From Lysobacterales bacterium (GTDB lineage Bacteria; Pseudomonadota; Gammaproteobacteria; Xanthomonadales; SZUA-5), in the NCBI GenBank assembly GCA_022844165.1, contig JALHMH010000016.1:37672-101671 (forward strand): 64,000 nucleotides of DNA, written 5' to 3'. The notes under the pieces were generated by a model. The model was not told the origin of the DNA. It did not search any database and was given only the letters and a program-made list of their open reading frames with translations. The first letter of the stretch is position 1, and every line of letters begins with the position of its first letter. Shown here one piece after another: positions 1-9,067 of this stretch. Both the position numbers and the translations under genes were made by a program.

Positions 1-155
1 ATATAGAGGTTCCGACCGGTTTGATCGCAGACTGCATCGCATGATGCGCGCAATCAGAATCGCAGCGTGAACAACCGACCCGGCACTTTGCCGGACGTGA
101 TTTCGCAGGCACTACGGCATGGGGATCGGGCAGCAGGTTTGGTCGATCTTCCGAT

Positions 156-836
156 TTATGGCGCAGCGGCATCGGCGTCTGCGTTCGATCTGCGCGCTGC
201 CACACGGGACGCCGATGCAGATGAGACGACGCGGCGGAAGGTCAGGTTGATGCGCTCGCCGGCGTTGCGCACTTTGTCGATGGCGTGCAGGTAGTTTTGC
301 TGTGTGGCGCCTTGCATCAACAGCAGACTACCGTGCTTGAGGTCTACGAAGGCGCGTGCTGAGCCGTCCCGGGCCTTCATTTTGAAACGCCGCGTGGTGC
401 CCAGACTAATCGATGCAATCACCGGACGGGGTCCGAGCTCTGGTTCATCGTCGCTGTGCCAACCCATACTGTCGCGACCGTCACGGTAGTAGTTCACCAG
501 CACGCTGTTGAATGCAGCACCGATCTCGGCGTTGAGACGGTTGCGCAGATCCGATAGCAGCGGCGTCCAAGGCATCGGCGTGTAGCGCACGCGGGAGTAG
601 CAGTACACTGCCTCGGGATCGCCGATCCAGGCCGACAGTCGCGGCGCTTTCAGCTCCCGGCCGAACATTCTGACGACGTGCTGCTCAAACGGCACTTCAC
701 GGCGCAGCCTGGCCAGTGCGGTGTCGGCTTCGTTGCGACTGAGCCAGTTAGCCCAGTAAGAGATCTGAGCGTTGGCGAGCGCAATGTCGGACTTCGACCC
801 GGCATCTGTCGATCTGATGTCGCGAGGGAAAGACAT
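156..836 (-). CDS. AlkB-family Fe(II)/2-oxoglutarate-dependent dioxygenase
   Basis: Predicted alpha-ketoglutarate dioxygenase of the AlkB family, which oxidatively removes alkyl groups from nucleic acid bases. The 226-residue product shows the iron-binding triad: H127 and D129 in WHSDD, H184 in YLHAID, followed by the 2-oxoglutarate-binding Arg195 in GERINLTFR. The upstream VNYYRDGRDSMGWH stretch is typical of AlkB and of the ALKBH2/3-like branch. An in-frame ATG 45 bases further upstream exists, but the one used here (MSFPRD) fits the family length better. The Ala/Asp-rich tail is unusual and probably disordered. The substrate (DNA, RNA or protein) cannot be decided from sequence. Confidence 0.88.
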   Translation of the reverse strand: MSFPRDIRSTDAGSKSDIALANAQISYWANWLSRNEADTALARLRREVPFEQHVVRMFGRELKAPRLSAWIGDPEAVYCYSRVRYTPMPWTPLLSDLRNRLNAEIGAAFNSVLVNYYRDGRDSMGWHSDDEPELGPRPVIASISLGTTRRFKMKARDGSARAFVDLKHGSLLLMQGATQQNYLHAIDKVRNAGERINLTFRRVVSSASASRVAARRSNADADAAAP

Positions 837-895
837 GATGACGTCAGAACGTGGCGCAAATCTTCGATTGGATCGAAACAACGGATGGATAGCGG

Positions 896-2518
896 TCAGC
901 GATAACCGGAACTGATTGGGAAACGCCGATCACGCCCAAAGCTGCGGGCTGTGACTCGCGGGCCAGGAGCGGATTGGCGACGTTTATACTCGTTCTTCAG
1001 GACCAGAGCAGCGACGCGCTCGACGGTGGCGCGGTCGTGCCCGGCCGCGACGATTGCCGAGCGCGGTTCGTCATGTTCGATGAAGCGACGCAGGATGTCA
1101 TCGAGGATCGCGTAGGGCGGCAGCGAATCCTGATCGGTCTGATTCTCACGTAGTTCGGCCGATGGCGGGCGGGCGATGACGGCCTCCGGAATGACCAGCG
1201 ACCGCTGGTTGCGGTAACGCGCCAGTGCATAAACCTCGGTTTTGTAGACATCCTTGATCGGTGCGAAGCCGCCGCACATGTCGCCGTAGATCGTTGCATA
1301 ACCAACCGCCATCTCACTCTTGTTGCCGGTCGTCAGCAGGAGACGGCCAAACTTGTTCGATAGCGCCATCAACAAGACGCCACGACAGCGCGATTGCAGG
1401 TTCTCCTCGGTGATGTCGCCTGGATGACCGGAGAATGTCGGCGCAAGGGTATCGAGAAATGCCTGGAACGGCGCTTCGATCGGCAACACAATAGTCTCGA
1501 CTCCCTGCGTCGCCGCCTGCGCTGCCGCTTCGCGATTGCTCAGTTCGGCCGTGTAACGCGATGGCATCAGCACGCCGAGTACGTTGTGTGGCCCCAGTGC
1601 GTCGACCGCAATCGCCAACGTCAGTGCCGAATCGATGCCCCCTGAGAGACCCAGGAGCACGCGTTCGAAACGATTCTTACGGACGTAGTCGCCCGTGGCG
1701 CGCACCAACGCAGCGTAGACTTCAGCCTCTCCCTGTGGCCTTTGCTCCGCTGGCCAGTCCAGCGCACGCACCACGATCCCATCGGGTGTGCGAAGGAGAT
1801 CGACCAGCAGCAGATGCTCCTCGAAGGCGGGCGCACGGGCGATGATCTGACCTAGTTTCGAAACCAACAGACTGGCACCATCGAACACCAGATCGTCCTG
1901 GCCGCCGATCAGATTGACATAGATCAGCGGCAAACCCGTTTCGCGCGCGCGAAGCTGCAATACACGCTCTCGCTCAAGTGATTTGCCCTGGTGATAGGGC
2001 GATGCGTTGAGCACCAGCAGGACTTCTGCCCCTTGGCGTTTCGCGTCGGCCGCAGGCTCCTCGAACCACGCGTCTTCGCAGATCAATACGCCGAAACGCA
2101 GGCCGCCACGATCGACAACGGCGCTGCCGCGGCTCTCCGCAAAATAGCGCTTCTCATCGAACACGGTGTAGTTCGGCAAACGCTGCTTACGCACGCGCTC
2201 AGTGTGGCCGCGACTGAGCCAGGTGGCGGCGTTGAAAAGCAGCTGATCGCGCTCGGGGTGGCCCACCAGAACATCGCACGCGATATCGCCAGCGAGCGCA
2301 ACAAGCGCCTCATTCAAACGCGCCAGAAAACCAGGCCGAAACAACAGGTCTTCGGGCGGATAGCCCGATAGTGCCAGTTCGGGCGTGACCAGCAGCGCGC
2401 AGCCTTGCTGTGCGGCGCGGCGCGATAACTGCGTCATCCGATCACGGTTGCCTGGCACATCTCCCACCGGAAAATCATGTTGCGCGAGGGCTAAGCGAAA
2501 GCTCATGTTTCTAGGCAC
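896..2518 (-). CDS. nadE: Glutamine-dependent NAD+ synthetase
   Basis: Catalyses the last step of NAD biosynthesis: amidation of nicotinic acid adenine dinucleotide using ammonia released from glutamine. The N-terminal nitrilase-type glutaminase domain has the E47, K111, C148 triad (TPELALSG, KQRLPNY, LICEDAW). The C-terminal synthetase domain carries the pyrophosphate loop SGGIDS at 292-297 and a canonical KSEMAVGY segment. At 540 residues it is full length for the two-domain bacterial form. Translation may begin at Met1 or at Met5. It sits alone on the minus strand downstream of a repeat-containing gap. Confidence 0.96.
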   Translation of the reverse strand: MPRNMSFRLALAQHDFPVGDVPGNRDRMTQLSRRAAQQGCALLVTPELALSGYPPEDLLFRPGFLARLNEALVALAGDIACDVLVGHPERDQLLFNAATWLSRGHTERVRKQRLPNYTVFDEKRYFAESRGSAVVDRGGLRFGVLICEDAWFEEPAADAKRQGAEVLLVLNASPYHQGKSLERERVLQLRARETGLPLIYVNLIGGQDDLVFDGASLLVSKLGQIIARAPAFEEHLLLVDLLRTPDGIVVRALDWPAEQRPQGEAEVYAALVRATGDYVRKNRFERVLLGLSGGIDSALTLAIAVDALGPHNVLGVLMPSRYTAELSNREAAAQAATQGVETIVLPIEAPFQAFLDTLAPTFSGHPGDITEENLQSRCRGVLLMALSNKFGRLLLTTGNKSEMAVGYATIYGDMCGGFAPIKDVYKTEVYALARYRNQRSLVIPEAVIARPPSAELRENQTDQDSLPPYAILDDILRRFIEHDEPRSAIVAAGHDRATVERVAALVLKNEYKRRQSAPGPRVTARSFGRDRRFPISSGYR

Positions 2519-2659
2519 CCATTGAGTGGTTGATACGCCGGCGCGTCCGGTTCGTTCTGCGGGCGAGGCTTCGCTTCAGTTTCGACGAAGCAGAAGTCCC
2601 GCACCGGTTGCGTCTGGCGTCATGGTAGCGCTGCGGCCCGCATTTTTCCTAGACCAGCG
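2519..2659. other. Intergenic stretch upstream of nadE
   Basis: This part of the 387-base gap between nadE and the DUF486 gene shows no coding signal. At 2563-2574 it holds GCGAGGCTTCGC, the same palindromic start as the 240-bp repeat, here in plus orientation and followed by unrelated DNA, so it may be the leftover end of another copy. The nadE promoter must lie in or across this stretch, but no convincing -10/-35 pair was found. Confidence 0.4.
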
Positions 2660-2898
2660 AACCTCTGACGTAGCCGGATCGTGTCGTTTGAGTCAAATTT
2701 TCGACGAAGCCGCTTTGGCTCTTGAAGCACCCTTGAGTCAAGTGGGGTGAGGATCGGCGCTTACACGCCGCAAGGCGTGTGCCGAGCCGAACGACCGGCG
2801 GCTGTGCCGCCGGGCCGGAAATGCCAAGCGCGGGGTTGTGGCTAAAGCGCTGTCGGGCGAAGCCCACAATGTTCAGTGCGCTCAGGCGAAGCCTCGCC
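2660..2898 (-). repeat. Interspersed 3'-end repeat, copy A
   Basis: One of three roughly 240-bp copies in this window (others at 13317 and 15748). Read on the minus strand it begins with the palindrome GGCGAGGCTTCGCC (2885-2898), contains a conserved block GCATTTCCGGCCCGGCGGC, then a CTTGACTCAAGGG block and GAAAATTTGACTCA near the far end. It starts 7 bases after the stop codon of the DUF486 gene and runs in the same direction as that gene. It contains no convincing gene, although one frame keeps a similar short peptide in all copies. It could be a non-autonomous mobile element or a 3' processing or termination element. Confidence 0.8.
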
Positions 2899-2905
2899 AG
2901 GTGTC

Positions 2906-3259
2906 TCATTCGGGCAGGAACATGAACCATGCCGCCAGCGCAATCAAAGCGAAAGCGACGTAGTGATTCCAGCGTATCGATTCGCCGAGATAGGCCCAAC
3001 TAAAGACACAGAATACGGTCAGCGTGATGATCTCTTGAATCGTCTTGAGTTGCGCCGCGCTGTAAAAGCCGTGTCCCATGCGATTCGCCGGAACCTGCAA
3101 GATGTACTCGGGCAATGCGATCAGCCAACTCACGCCAATCGCTAACCACAGAGCGCTTTGTTTATGGCGCAAGTGTCCGTACCACGCAAAAGTCATGAAG
3201 ACGTTTGACCCGATCAGCAACAGGATCGGCATCCAGGCTTGAACCGGTACGTTCAGCAC
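2906..3259 (-). CDS. DUF486 family small membrane protein
   Basis: A 117-residue integral membrane protein of the DUF486 (DMT-like) family, function unknown. Four hydrophobic helices are visible (roughly residues 10-27, 36-52, 70-90 and 95-112), with the family signature around LPEYILQVPANR and the stretch QLKTIQEIITL. A GTG start at 3257-3259 is preferred because GGAGG at 3265-3269 is spaced 5 bases from it and this gives the usual family length of about 110-120 residues; the frame remains open upstream. Copy A of the interspersed repeat follows its stop codon directly. Confidence 0.85.
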   Translation of the reverse strand: MLNVPVQAWMPILLLIGSNVFMTFAWYGHLRHKQSALWLAIGVSWLIALPEYILQVPANRMGHGFYSAAQLKTIQEIITLTVFCVFSWAYLGESIRWNHYVAFALIALAAWFMFLPE

Positions 3260-3296
3260 GCGCACCTCCGTGAGTCGTCGGCGGCAAGTATCGATC

Positions 3297-5399
3297 TCAT
3301 GGCGCCTCGATCGCACCAAGCAGGGCAAGCTCCTGTGCAGAGACGGCCTTGCTCATCCAGTAACCCTGGGCCATCTGGCACCCGAGCGAGCGCAGCAGCG
3401 TGTACTGCGCGGCGCTCTCGATACCCTCGCCCACAACTTCCATGCCCAACGACGTTGCCATGGCGATAATCGCGCTCGCGAGGGCACGGTCCTCCGGGTC
3501 GTTCAAGATGTCGGCGATAAAGCTGCGGTCGATCTTGACGCCATCGACGCGTGCGCGGCGCACGTGCGACAAGCCGGAGAATCCAGTACCAAAATCGTCC
3601 AGCCAGATTCGCGCTCCGGCCTTGCGCAGTTCGGTGAGTACCGCAAATGCCTGCGCCTCGTCGTGCATCAGACTCGACTCCGTCAATTCCAGATGCAACA
3701 AGCGCGGCTCAAGCCCAGATTCGGCAAGGGCGTCCGCAACGCGCTTTTCCAGGCCGGGGCGCTGAATCTGGCGGCCAGATACGTTGACAGCAACATACCT
3801 GCCCGGCGCGTGCATCTGCCATGCCGCTGCGGCGCGGCACGCGCTTCGCAGCGCAAAGTCGCCGAGCGCATCAATCAAGCCAGTGGCTTCGGCGACCGGG
3901 ACGAACATGGATGGTGGAATCGTACCGCGCTGCGGGTGATGCCAGCGCAGCAGTGCCTCGGCGCCGACCAGCGCGCCAGACTGCATGGCATAGATGGGCT
4001 GGTAGGAAACCGTCAATCGCTCGTTATCGAGCGCTGCCCGCAGTTCGTGTTCGAGCATCAAGCGCTCTTCGGCCAGCAGCGTCAAATGACCGGCAAAAAA
4101 ACGGTAGCAGTTCTTTCCCTGCTGCTTGGCTTGATACATCGCCAGATCGCCATGCTTGAGCAGCAGTTTCGGACTATGCGCATCGTCTGGGAAGACTGTG
4201 ATGCCGATACTGGCACTGACGAGTAAGGACTTGTCGACGACATCGAAAGGTTCTCGCAATTGCTGCAACACAGCTTTTGCCGCGGATTCGGCGCGCGGCG
4301 CGGCTTCGGGGCCTTCGATCAGTGCGACGAACTCATCGCCGCCCAGTCGCGCGAAGGTGATGGGCGATCCGCCACTATCCAACCCCAGTGCGCGGTGGCA
4401 ACGTGCGGCGAATTCGGTCAGCACTTGATCGCCGGCGTCGTGCCCCAGCGTATCGTTGATGCGCTTGAAGTCGTCCAGATCGATGAACAATAGCGCCAGT
4501 CCACGATCGCCGACGCTGGCAACGGCCTGCTCCAACCGCTCACGGAAGCTGAGGCGATTAGGCAGGGAAGTCAGTGCATCCCGATACGCAAGTTTGTGGA
4601 TGTCGGCATGGTGTTTTCGCACGCCTTCGCTCATGCGGCCAAAAGCGCGCATCAGATCGCCGAGTTCATCGCTGCGCCTGCTCGCGGCTGCGGCGCCATA
4701 CTGGCCCTGTTCGATTTCTTCGGCGCGCAACGACAGCTCGCGAATCGGTCGCACCAACCCGCGCGCGATCCACCAACCCACAAGACCGATATTCGCGAGC
4801 AACGCCAGAAGGCCCAGCAGCAACACCCGCACTGGCGTTGCGAAGTTCTCGCGGAGCGCTACGTGCGCCTGTTCGGTGTCGATCGCCACCGCAGCGTCCA
4901 TTCGGTCGGTGGACATACCTACCCGGACGCCGCCAAGGCGCAGTTCGCCAATCAGCATCGGCGCACTGGCGTCGAGCACTCCATCGCCCCATTGCACGCG
5001 GAGTTCTTCGCTTGCGATGAGTCCCGGTGCCAGGGCGTCGTCCATTCGCTGGCCGAACTTCATGATGTCGCGCGAGCCATCGTGGATCACGCGGCCGCGT
5101 TGGTCGTACACCAGTACATACTGGACGTCTGGTTGCGCCAATGCCGAGCGCAAGACCTCGCGCATGGTCAGCAAGTCGAAGTAATACAGAGGATTGGTGA
5201 GTGCATCGCGCAAGAAAGCGGCAAGTTGCCGCGCGCGGTCATCCAGGGCTGCGCGTGCGGTATCGCGTAAGCTTCGTTCGTTCTTGGTCAGTACGTCGTC
5301 GACGGCATTGCGAGCCGTCAGCCACGTACCGACCAGTACTGCCGACCAGACCAGGCCTGTCAAGAGCAGCCCGACGAAAAACTTGCCACGCAAACCCAT
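3297..5399 (-). CDS. Membrane sensor GGDEF-EAL protein (c-di-GMP turnover)
   Basis: A 700-residue inner-membrane protein predicted to make and/or degrade cyclic di-GMP. Order: TM helix 7-27, periplasmic sensor 28-188, TM 191-212, HAMP-like linker 213-265, GGDEF domain with intact GGDEF at 353-357, EAL domain with EALLRW at 481-486. EAL catalytic residues look complete (NVSGRQ, LELTES, DDFGTG, VKIDRS, EGIE), and the GGDEF signature is intact, but no RxxD inhibitory site is seen just before it. It lies 11 bases downstream of a PhnD-like binding protein gene, so both are probably co-transcribed, suggesting that the periplasmic protein feeds a signal to this sensor. Confidence 0.94.
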   Translation of the reverse strand: MGLRGKFFVGLLLTGLVWSAVLVGTWLTARNAVDDVLTKNERSLRDTARAALDDRARQLAAFLRDALTNPLYYFDLLTMREVLRSALAQPDVQYVLVYDQRGRVIHDGSRDIMKFGQRMDDALAPGLIASEELRVQWGDGVLDASAPMLIGELRLGGVRVGMSTDRMDAAVAIDTEQAHVALRENFATPVRVLLLGLLALLANIGLVGWWIARGLVRPIRELSLRAEEIEQGQYGAAAASRRSDELGDLMRAFGRMSEGVRKHHADIHKLAYRDALTSLPNRLSFRERLEQAVASVGDRGLALLFIDLDDFKRINDTLGHDAGDQVLTEFAARCHRALGLDSGGSPITFARLGGDEFVALIEGPEAAPRAESAAKAVLQQLREPFDVVDKSLLVSASIGITVFPDDAHSPKLLLKHGDLAMYQAKQQGKNCYRFFAGHLTLLAEERLMLEHELRAALDNERLTVSYQPIYAMQSGALVGAEALLRWHHPQRGTIPPSMFVPVAEATGLIDALGDFALRSACRAAAAWQMHAPGRYVAVNVSGRQIQRPGLEKRVADALAESGLEPRLLHLELTESSLMHDEAQAFAVLTELRKAGARIWLDDFGTGFSGLSHVRRARVDGVKIDRSFIADILNDPEDRALASAIIAMATSLGMEVVGEGIESAAQYTLLRSLGCQMAQGYWMSKAVSAQELALLGAIEAP

Positions 5400-5410
5400 C
5401 GCCGTCGCCG

Positions 5411-6322
5411 CTATTCGATTTGTGCGCGGACGCGCCGCACACCGACGCGTAGCGCATCCAGTCGCACAATCGTCTGCGCATCGATAGCATCGAAACGCTC
5501 AGTCCGCTGGTAGGCGCGGAGCGCATCGCCCGCTTGCGGATCGCCGTGCGCCTTCAAAAGCAGCTCGCGTAGCCGCTGCTTGATCGGCGCAGGCAATCCC
5601 GGACGGACGATCTCCAACGCGCGCGGGTACTCATCGGATACGTGAAATGTCACCAACTGCTCGAGCGCCATAGGATTGATGGCGACCAGATCTGCCCAAT
5701 CCTGGCTGCTGATGGCTGCGGCATCCACCAACTTTTTTTGTACCCAGGTGACCAGATTGCTTTCCGACCGGGCAAAGGTGTATCCGACAAAATCCGCTGG
5801 CGGGCGCTCCAATGGCGAGCCCTGAATCGCCAGATTCAAGTTCGCATCAAGCAAGATCGCTGCAGGCAATAAGTAGGCACTGGTGGACATCGGATGCTGG
5901 AACCCGATCGCCCGGCCGGGCAAGTCGTCGAGCGAGTCGATGCCGCTGTCCCGATGTGCGAAAAACAGGGTGCGATAGTCATAAAATCCGCCGCGACGGG
6001 CGCGCACCAGGAACTCAGCACCCGTGCGGTCTTGCAAGCCGATCGCTGCGCCAGCAGTTTCGCTCAACCAATCCACCTTTCCCTGACGCAGATAACTCAC
6101 CATCTGCTGCGCGTCTCGCGCCATCAAGATGCGGCCCTGTTTCACGCCCAGATCGCCCATCCGTGCCACAACGTAGTTCAGCAACGGCTGCATGCGCTCG
6201 TAATGAGTCTTTGGGTCATCGCTGATGCGCCCAATGACCAGCGTCTCATGCGCGCCAGACGATGTTGCCAGCAGCAGCGCGAGCCAAACGAACAACGACC
6301 GCAGGCGCATATCCGAGTCCAT
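5411..6322 (-). CDS. PhnD-like periplasmic phosphate/phosphonate binding protein
   Basis: A 303-residue secreted solute-binding protein of the PhnD/SsuA type, with a signal peptide (LRSLFVWLALLLATSSGA) and the family start ETLVIGRISDDPKTHYERMQPLLNY (read here as ETLVIGRISD followed by PKTHYERM). No ABC permease or ATPase gene is nearby. Instead the next gene, 11 bases on, is a membrane GGDEF-EAL protein, so a sensory role is more likely than transport. Met5 is an alternative start. Ligand unknown; phosphate, phosphite or phosphonate are family precedents only. Confidence 0.82.
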   Translation of the reverse strand: MDSDMRLRSLFVWLALLLATSSGAHETLVIGRISDDPKTHYERMQPLLNYVVARMGDLGVKQGRILMARDAQQMVSYLRQGKVDWLSETAGAAIGLQDRTGAEFLVRARRGGFYDYRTLFFAHRDSGIDSLDDLPGRAIGFQHPMSTSAYLLPAAILLDANLNLAIQGSPLERPPADFVGYTFARSESNLVTWVQKKLVDAAAISSQDWADLVAINPMALEQLVTFHVSDEYPRALEIVRPGLPAPIKQRLRELLLKAHGDPQAGDALRAYQRTERFDAIDAQTIVRLDALRVGVRRVRAQIE

Positions 6323-6461
6323 GAAAGTGAACGCAGAGTATAGGCAGATGCGTATGGCTTACTGGGATCGAATGTCGTGAACAGCTGTGCCGTATGCTCC
6401 GCGCCGCGCTGGGGCGATACAGGCCCCGCGAACGGCACACAGCGAGTTGGAGGGAGTACGA

Positions 6462-8336
6462 ATGACCTGGTCAATCGACGCAGCACGCCAAACCTACAGC
6501 GTTCCATTCTGGTCGGATGGTTACGTGGACATCGATGCAGCCGGCGACGTGCTGATTCGCCCCGAAGGCGAGCAGGCTCCTGGCATCTCGTTGCCCAAGG
6601 TGATCGCCGCGGCGCGGGCGAACGGCTTACGCGTGCCGCTGCTGGTGCGCTTCCCGCAAATGCTGAGTCACCGCGTGCGGCGTTTGCAGAGTGCGTTCGA
6701 CAAAGCGATGCACGATCGCAGCTACGGCGGCGGCTACACCAGCGTGTTTCCGATCAAAGTGAATCAACAGCGCGCCGTGGTGAGCGAATTCGTTGGCAAT
6801 TCCGGATCCGGCTTTGGCCTTGAAGCTGGCAGCAAACCCGAGCTGATGACGGTGCTGGCGATGAGTCGTGGCGGTGTCGTGATTTGCAATGGTTACAAGG
6901 ACCGCGAGTACATTCGACTGGCGCTGATCGGCCGCAAGCTCGGTCTTGAGATCTACATCGTGATCGAAAAGGCCGGCGAGCTGCCGCTGGTCATCGAGGA
7001 GGCCGCGAAACTTGGCGTGGAACCGTTGCTTGGTGTGCGCATGCGCTTGAAGTCGATCGGCGCCGGCAAATGGCAAAACACGGGTGGCGATAAGGCCAAG
7101 TTTGGTTTGATGCCCGGGCAACTGCTGGAGCTGTCGTCTTCACTCAAGGCGGCGGGATTGACCGACGCGCTGAAATTGCTGCATTTCCATATGGGCTCGC
7201 AGATCTCCAATGTCCGGGATATTGCCGGCGGCATGCGCGAAGCAACGCGCTACTTCGTGGAAATCAGCAAGCTCGGACACACGATCAGTCACGTCGATGT
7301 CGGCGGCGGTCTGGGCGTCGACTACGAGGGAACGCGATCGCGCAGTTTTTGCTCGATGAATTACGGGCTCGATCAGTATGCGCAGGCGATCGTTACGCCA
7401 CTGGCCGAAGCTTGCGCCGAATTTGGATTGCCGCATCCACGCGTTGTCACCGAATCGGGTCGGGCGATGACCGCGCACCACGCCGTGCTGGTCACCGATG
7501 TCACGGCGGTGGAGCGCATGCCCGTTGGCAATCCGCTGGCTGGGCAGGCGGGTGGGTCGGCGGCCTTGCGGCATTTGCGTGAGCTGCATGGCGAGCTGGA
7601 TCGGCGCCCGCTGCTGGAGTTGTATCAGGAGGCGCAGCACTACGCGCACGAAGGTCAAACGCTGTTCGCGCATGGCGCGATCGATCTTGCCGAGCGCGCT
7701 GCGCTTGATGATGTGTACTACGCGATCGTCCACGCGGTACTCACACGATTGAAGTCCGATCCGCGGGCGAATGGCGAAACGATCGACGAACTGACCGAAG
7801 CGCTCGCCGACAAGTTCTTCGTCAATGCTTCGGTGTTTCAGTCCATGCCCGATGTCTGGGCGCTCGATCAAGTGTTTCCGATTCTGCCGCTGGCCGGGCT
7901 CGACCGGCGGCCGGAACGCCGCGCGCTCCTGGAAGACCTCACTTGTGACTCCGATGGACGTATCGATCACTACGTCGATTCAGAAGCGCTGAAAGGCACG
8001 ATGCCGGTGCACGCGCCCGTCGACGGCACGCCGTATTACCTGGGCGTGTTCATGGTCGGCGCATACCAGGAAACTCTGGGCGACATCCACAACCTGTTCG
8101 GCGACACCGACAGCATCAGTGTACGGGTCAACGCGGACGGGTTTACCTTGGAAGACGCACGCGAGGGCGACACCACCGATGAGCTGTTGAAGTACGTTGG
8201 CTACGACATCGACCAGTTGCGCATGGCCTATCGCGCCAAGGTCGGCGCGCTGAAGCTCGAGCCCGGGGAATCCAAGCGCCTGAGCGAAGCGCTCGAGGCC
8301 GGACTTACCGGGTACACATACTTGCATGACGAATAG
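6462..8336 (+). CDS. speA: Biosynthetic arginine decarboxylase
   Basis: Pyridoxal-phosphate enzyme converting arginine to agmatine, the first step of the agmatine route to putrescine. The 624-residue product has the PLP lysine K99 in VFPIKVNQQ, the HFHMGSQ and GGGLGVDYEG phosphate-binding motifs, and the late C-terminal part typical of SpeA (GAYQETLGDIHNLFGD). The ATG at 6462 is preferred because GGAGGGAG lies 5-6 bases upstream; the frame is open further 5'. It is divergent from the PhnD-like gene, with a 139-base shared promoter region. No agmatinase gene is in the window. Confidence 0.96.
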   Translation: MTWSIDAARQTYSVPFWSDGYVDIDAAGDVLIRPEGEQAPGISLPKVIAAARANGLRVPLLVRFPQMLSHRVRRLQSAFDKAMHDRSYGGGYTSVFPIKVNQQRAVVSEFVGNSGSGFGLEAGSKPELMTVLAMSRGGVVICNGYKDREYIRLALIGRKLGLEIYIVIEKAGELPLVIEEAAKLGVEPLLGVRMRLKSIGAGKWQNTGGDKAKFGLMPGQLLELSSSLKAAGLTDALKLLHFHMGSQISNVRDIAGGMREATRYFVEISKLGHTISHVDVGGGLGVDYEGTRSRSFCSMNYGLDQYAQAIVTPLAEACAEFGLPHPRVVTESGRAMTAHHAVLVTDVTAVERMPVGNPLAGQAGGSAALRHLRELHGELDRRPLLELYQEAQHYAHEGQTLFAHGAIDLAERAALDDVYYAIVHAVLTRLKSDPRANGETIDELTEALADKFFVNASVFQSMPDVWALDQVFPILPLAGLDRRPERRALLEDLTCDSDGRIDHYVDSEALKGTMPVHAPVDGTPYYLGVFMVGAYQETLGDIHNLFGDTDSISVRVNADGFTLEDAREGDTTDELLKYVGYDIDQLRMAYRAKVGALKLEPGESKRLSEALEAGLTGYTYLHDE

Positions 8337-8574
8337 CGACGACGCTCCTGCGCAAAGAGCGAGCGAGGGTTTGCGGGCTGCCGCGTTGAGTGCAAGGCGC
8401 CGCAGAGCACCTGCGACTGGATGCGCTGGCGGGAGGAGCGAAGCAGGAACTGCCGCTGCGTTAGCGAAGACATCTCGATCATGCTCGGGGATTTCCGCCA
8501 TGCGTCTCCTCGCGACACTAAGCGACATCCGGGCCAGGCCAACGGCCGTCGGCCGCGCTGGCATCTATCGAAAA
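8337..8574. other. Non-coding stretch between speA and the Xre operon
   Basis: No gene is supported here. The DNA is GC-rich and contains short inverted stretches but no clear terminator for speA. The operator-like palindromes of the next operon begin at 8575. Confidence 0.4.
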
Positions 8575-8630
8575 GTCAAGTGTACTTATCACTACGTCAA
8601 GGGTACTTGACAACGTCAAGTGTCCTTGAC
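8575..8630. promoter_or_regulatory. Three palindromic operator-like sites
   Basis: Three copies of a GTCAAG-N4-CTTGAC palindrome: 8575-8590 (GTCAAGTGTACTTATC, imperfect right half), 8596-8611 (GTCAAGGGTACTTGAC) and 8615-8630 (GTCAAGTGTCCTTGAC). Their centres are 21 and 19 bases apart, about two helical turns each, so proteins bound at each would sit on the same DNA face. The second and third overlap TTGAC-type -35 sequences. They lie 30 bases before the start of an operon whose second gene is a small Xre regulator, the obvious candidate to bind them. Confidence 0.75.
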
Positions 8631-8659
8631 TAGCCTTCTCAGCACCGAGGAGGCGAGCC

Positions 8660-9067
8660 ATGTTTGAAATTCGACCCGATCCTTTATTCAGAGCAGCAAT
8701 GCGTCGCTATGTGATTCGCTTCAATCTGGCCATGGCCGCGTACGCGCTCCTGATCGTCATGTGTCTGCCTTGGGTCAAGCGCGTCGACTGGGTTCTGGGC
8801 AAGATCGCGTTGGCGCTGCTGCCGCTGCTGCCGGTGGCCTACGCGGTTCGCGAGCTCGTTCGTGTGATCGGTGTGTTCGACGAGCTGCAACGCCGAATCC
8901 AGTTCGAAGCGATCGCCGTGTCCTCACTGATCACGTGTTTCGGCACTCTGGCGTGGGGGCTGCTCGAAAAGGCTGGCTTGCCAGTGTTGCCGGTGGTGCT
9001 GGTGACACCGCTGTTCTGCGGCATCTACGGGATCGCATTGGTCGTGATTTCCCGGCGTTACCGCTGA
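8660..9067 (+). CDS. Small multi-pass membrane protein, first gene of Xre operon
   Basis: A 135-residue protein of unknown function with about four hydrophobic segments (roughly residues 20-38, 50-67, 85-103, 108-128) and basic ends. The start is fixed by GAGGAGG at 8648-8653. Its stop overlaps the ATG of the Xre regulator gene (TGATG), so the two are translationally coupled. Small membrane proteins paired with minimal Xre regulators recur in bacteria; here the pair heads an operon with a hydrolase and an ABC exporter, which suggests a membrane-stress or peptide-responsive module (inference). Confidence 0.8.
   Translation: MFEIRPDPLFRAAMRRYVIRFNLAMAAYALLIVMCLPWVKRVDWVLGKIALALLPLLPVAYAVRELVRVIGVFDELQRRIQFEAIAVSSLITCFGTLAWGLLEKAGLPVLPVVLVTPLFCGIYGIALVVISRRYR

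Noticed and set aside
78..92. Hairpin CCGGCACTTTGCCGG near the window start
   Set aside because: A short stem with no T-run and no clear gene end beside it; too weak to call a terminator.
7140..7970. 276-codon open frame on the minus strand opposite speA
   Set aside because: It is the antisense shadow of a well-supported gene in GC-rich DNA; its product resembles no family and it has no ribosome site.
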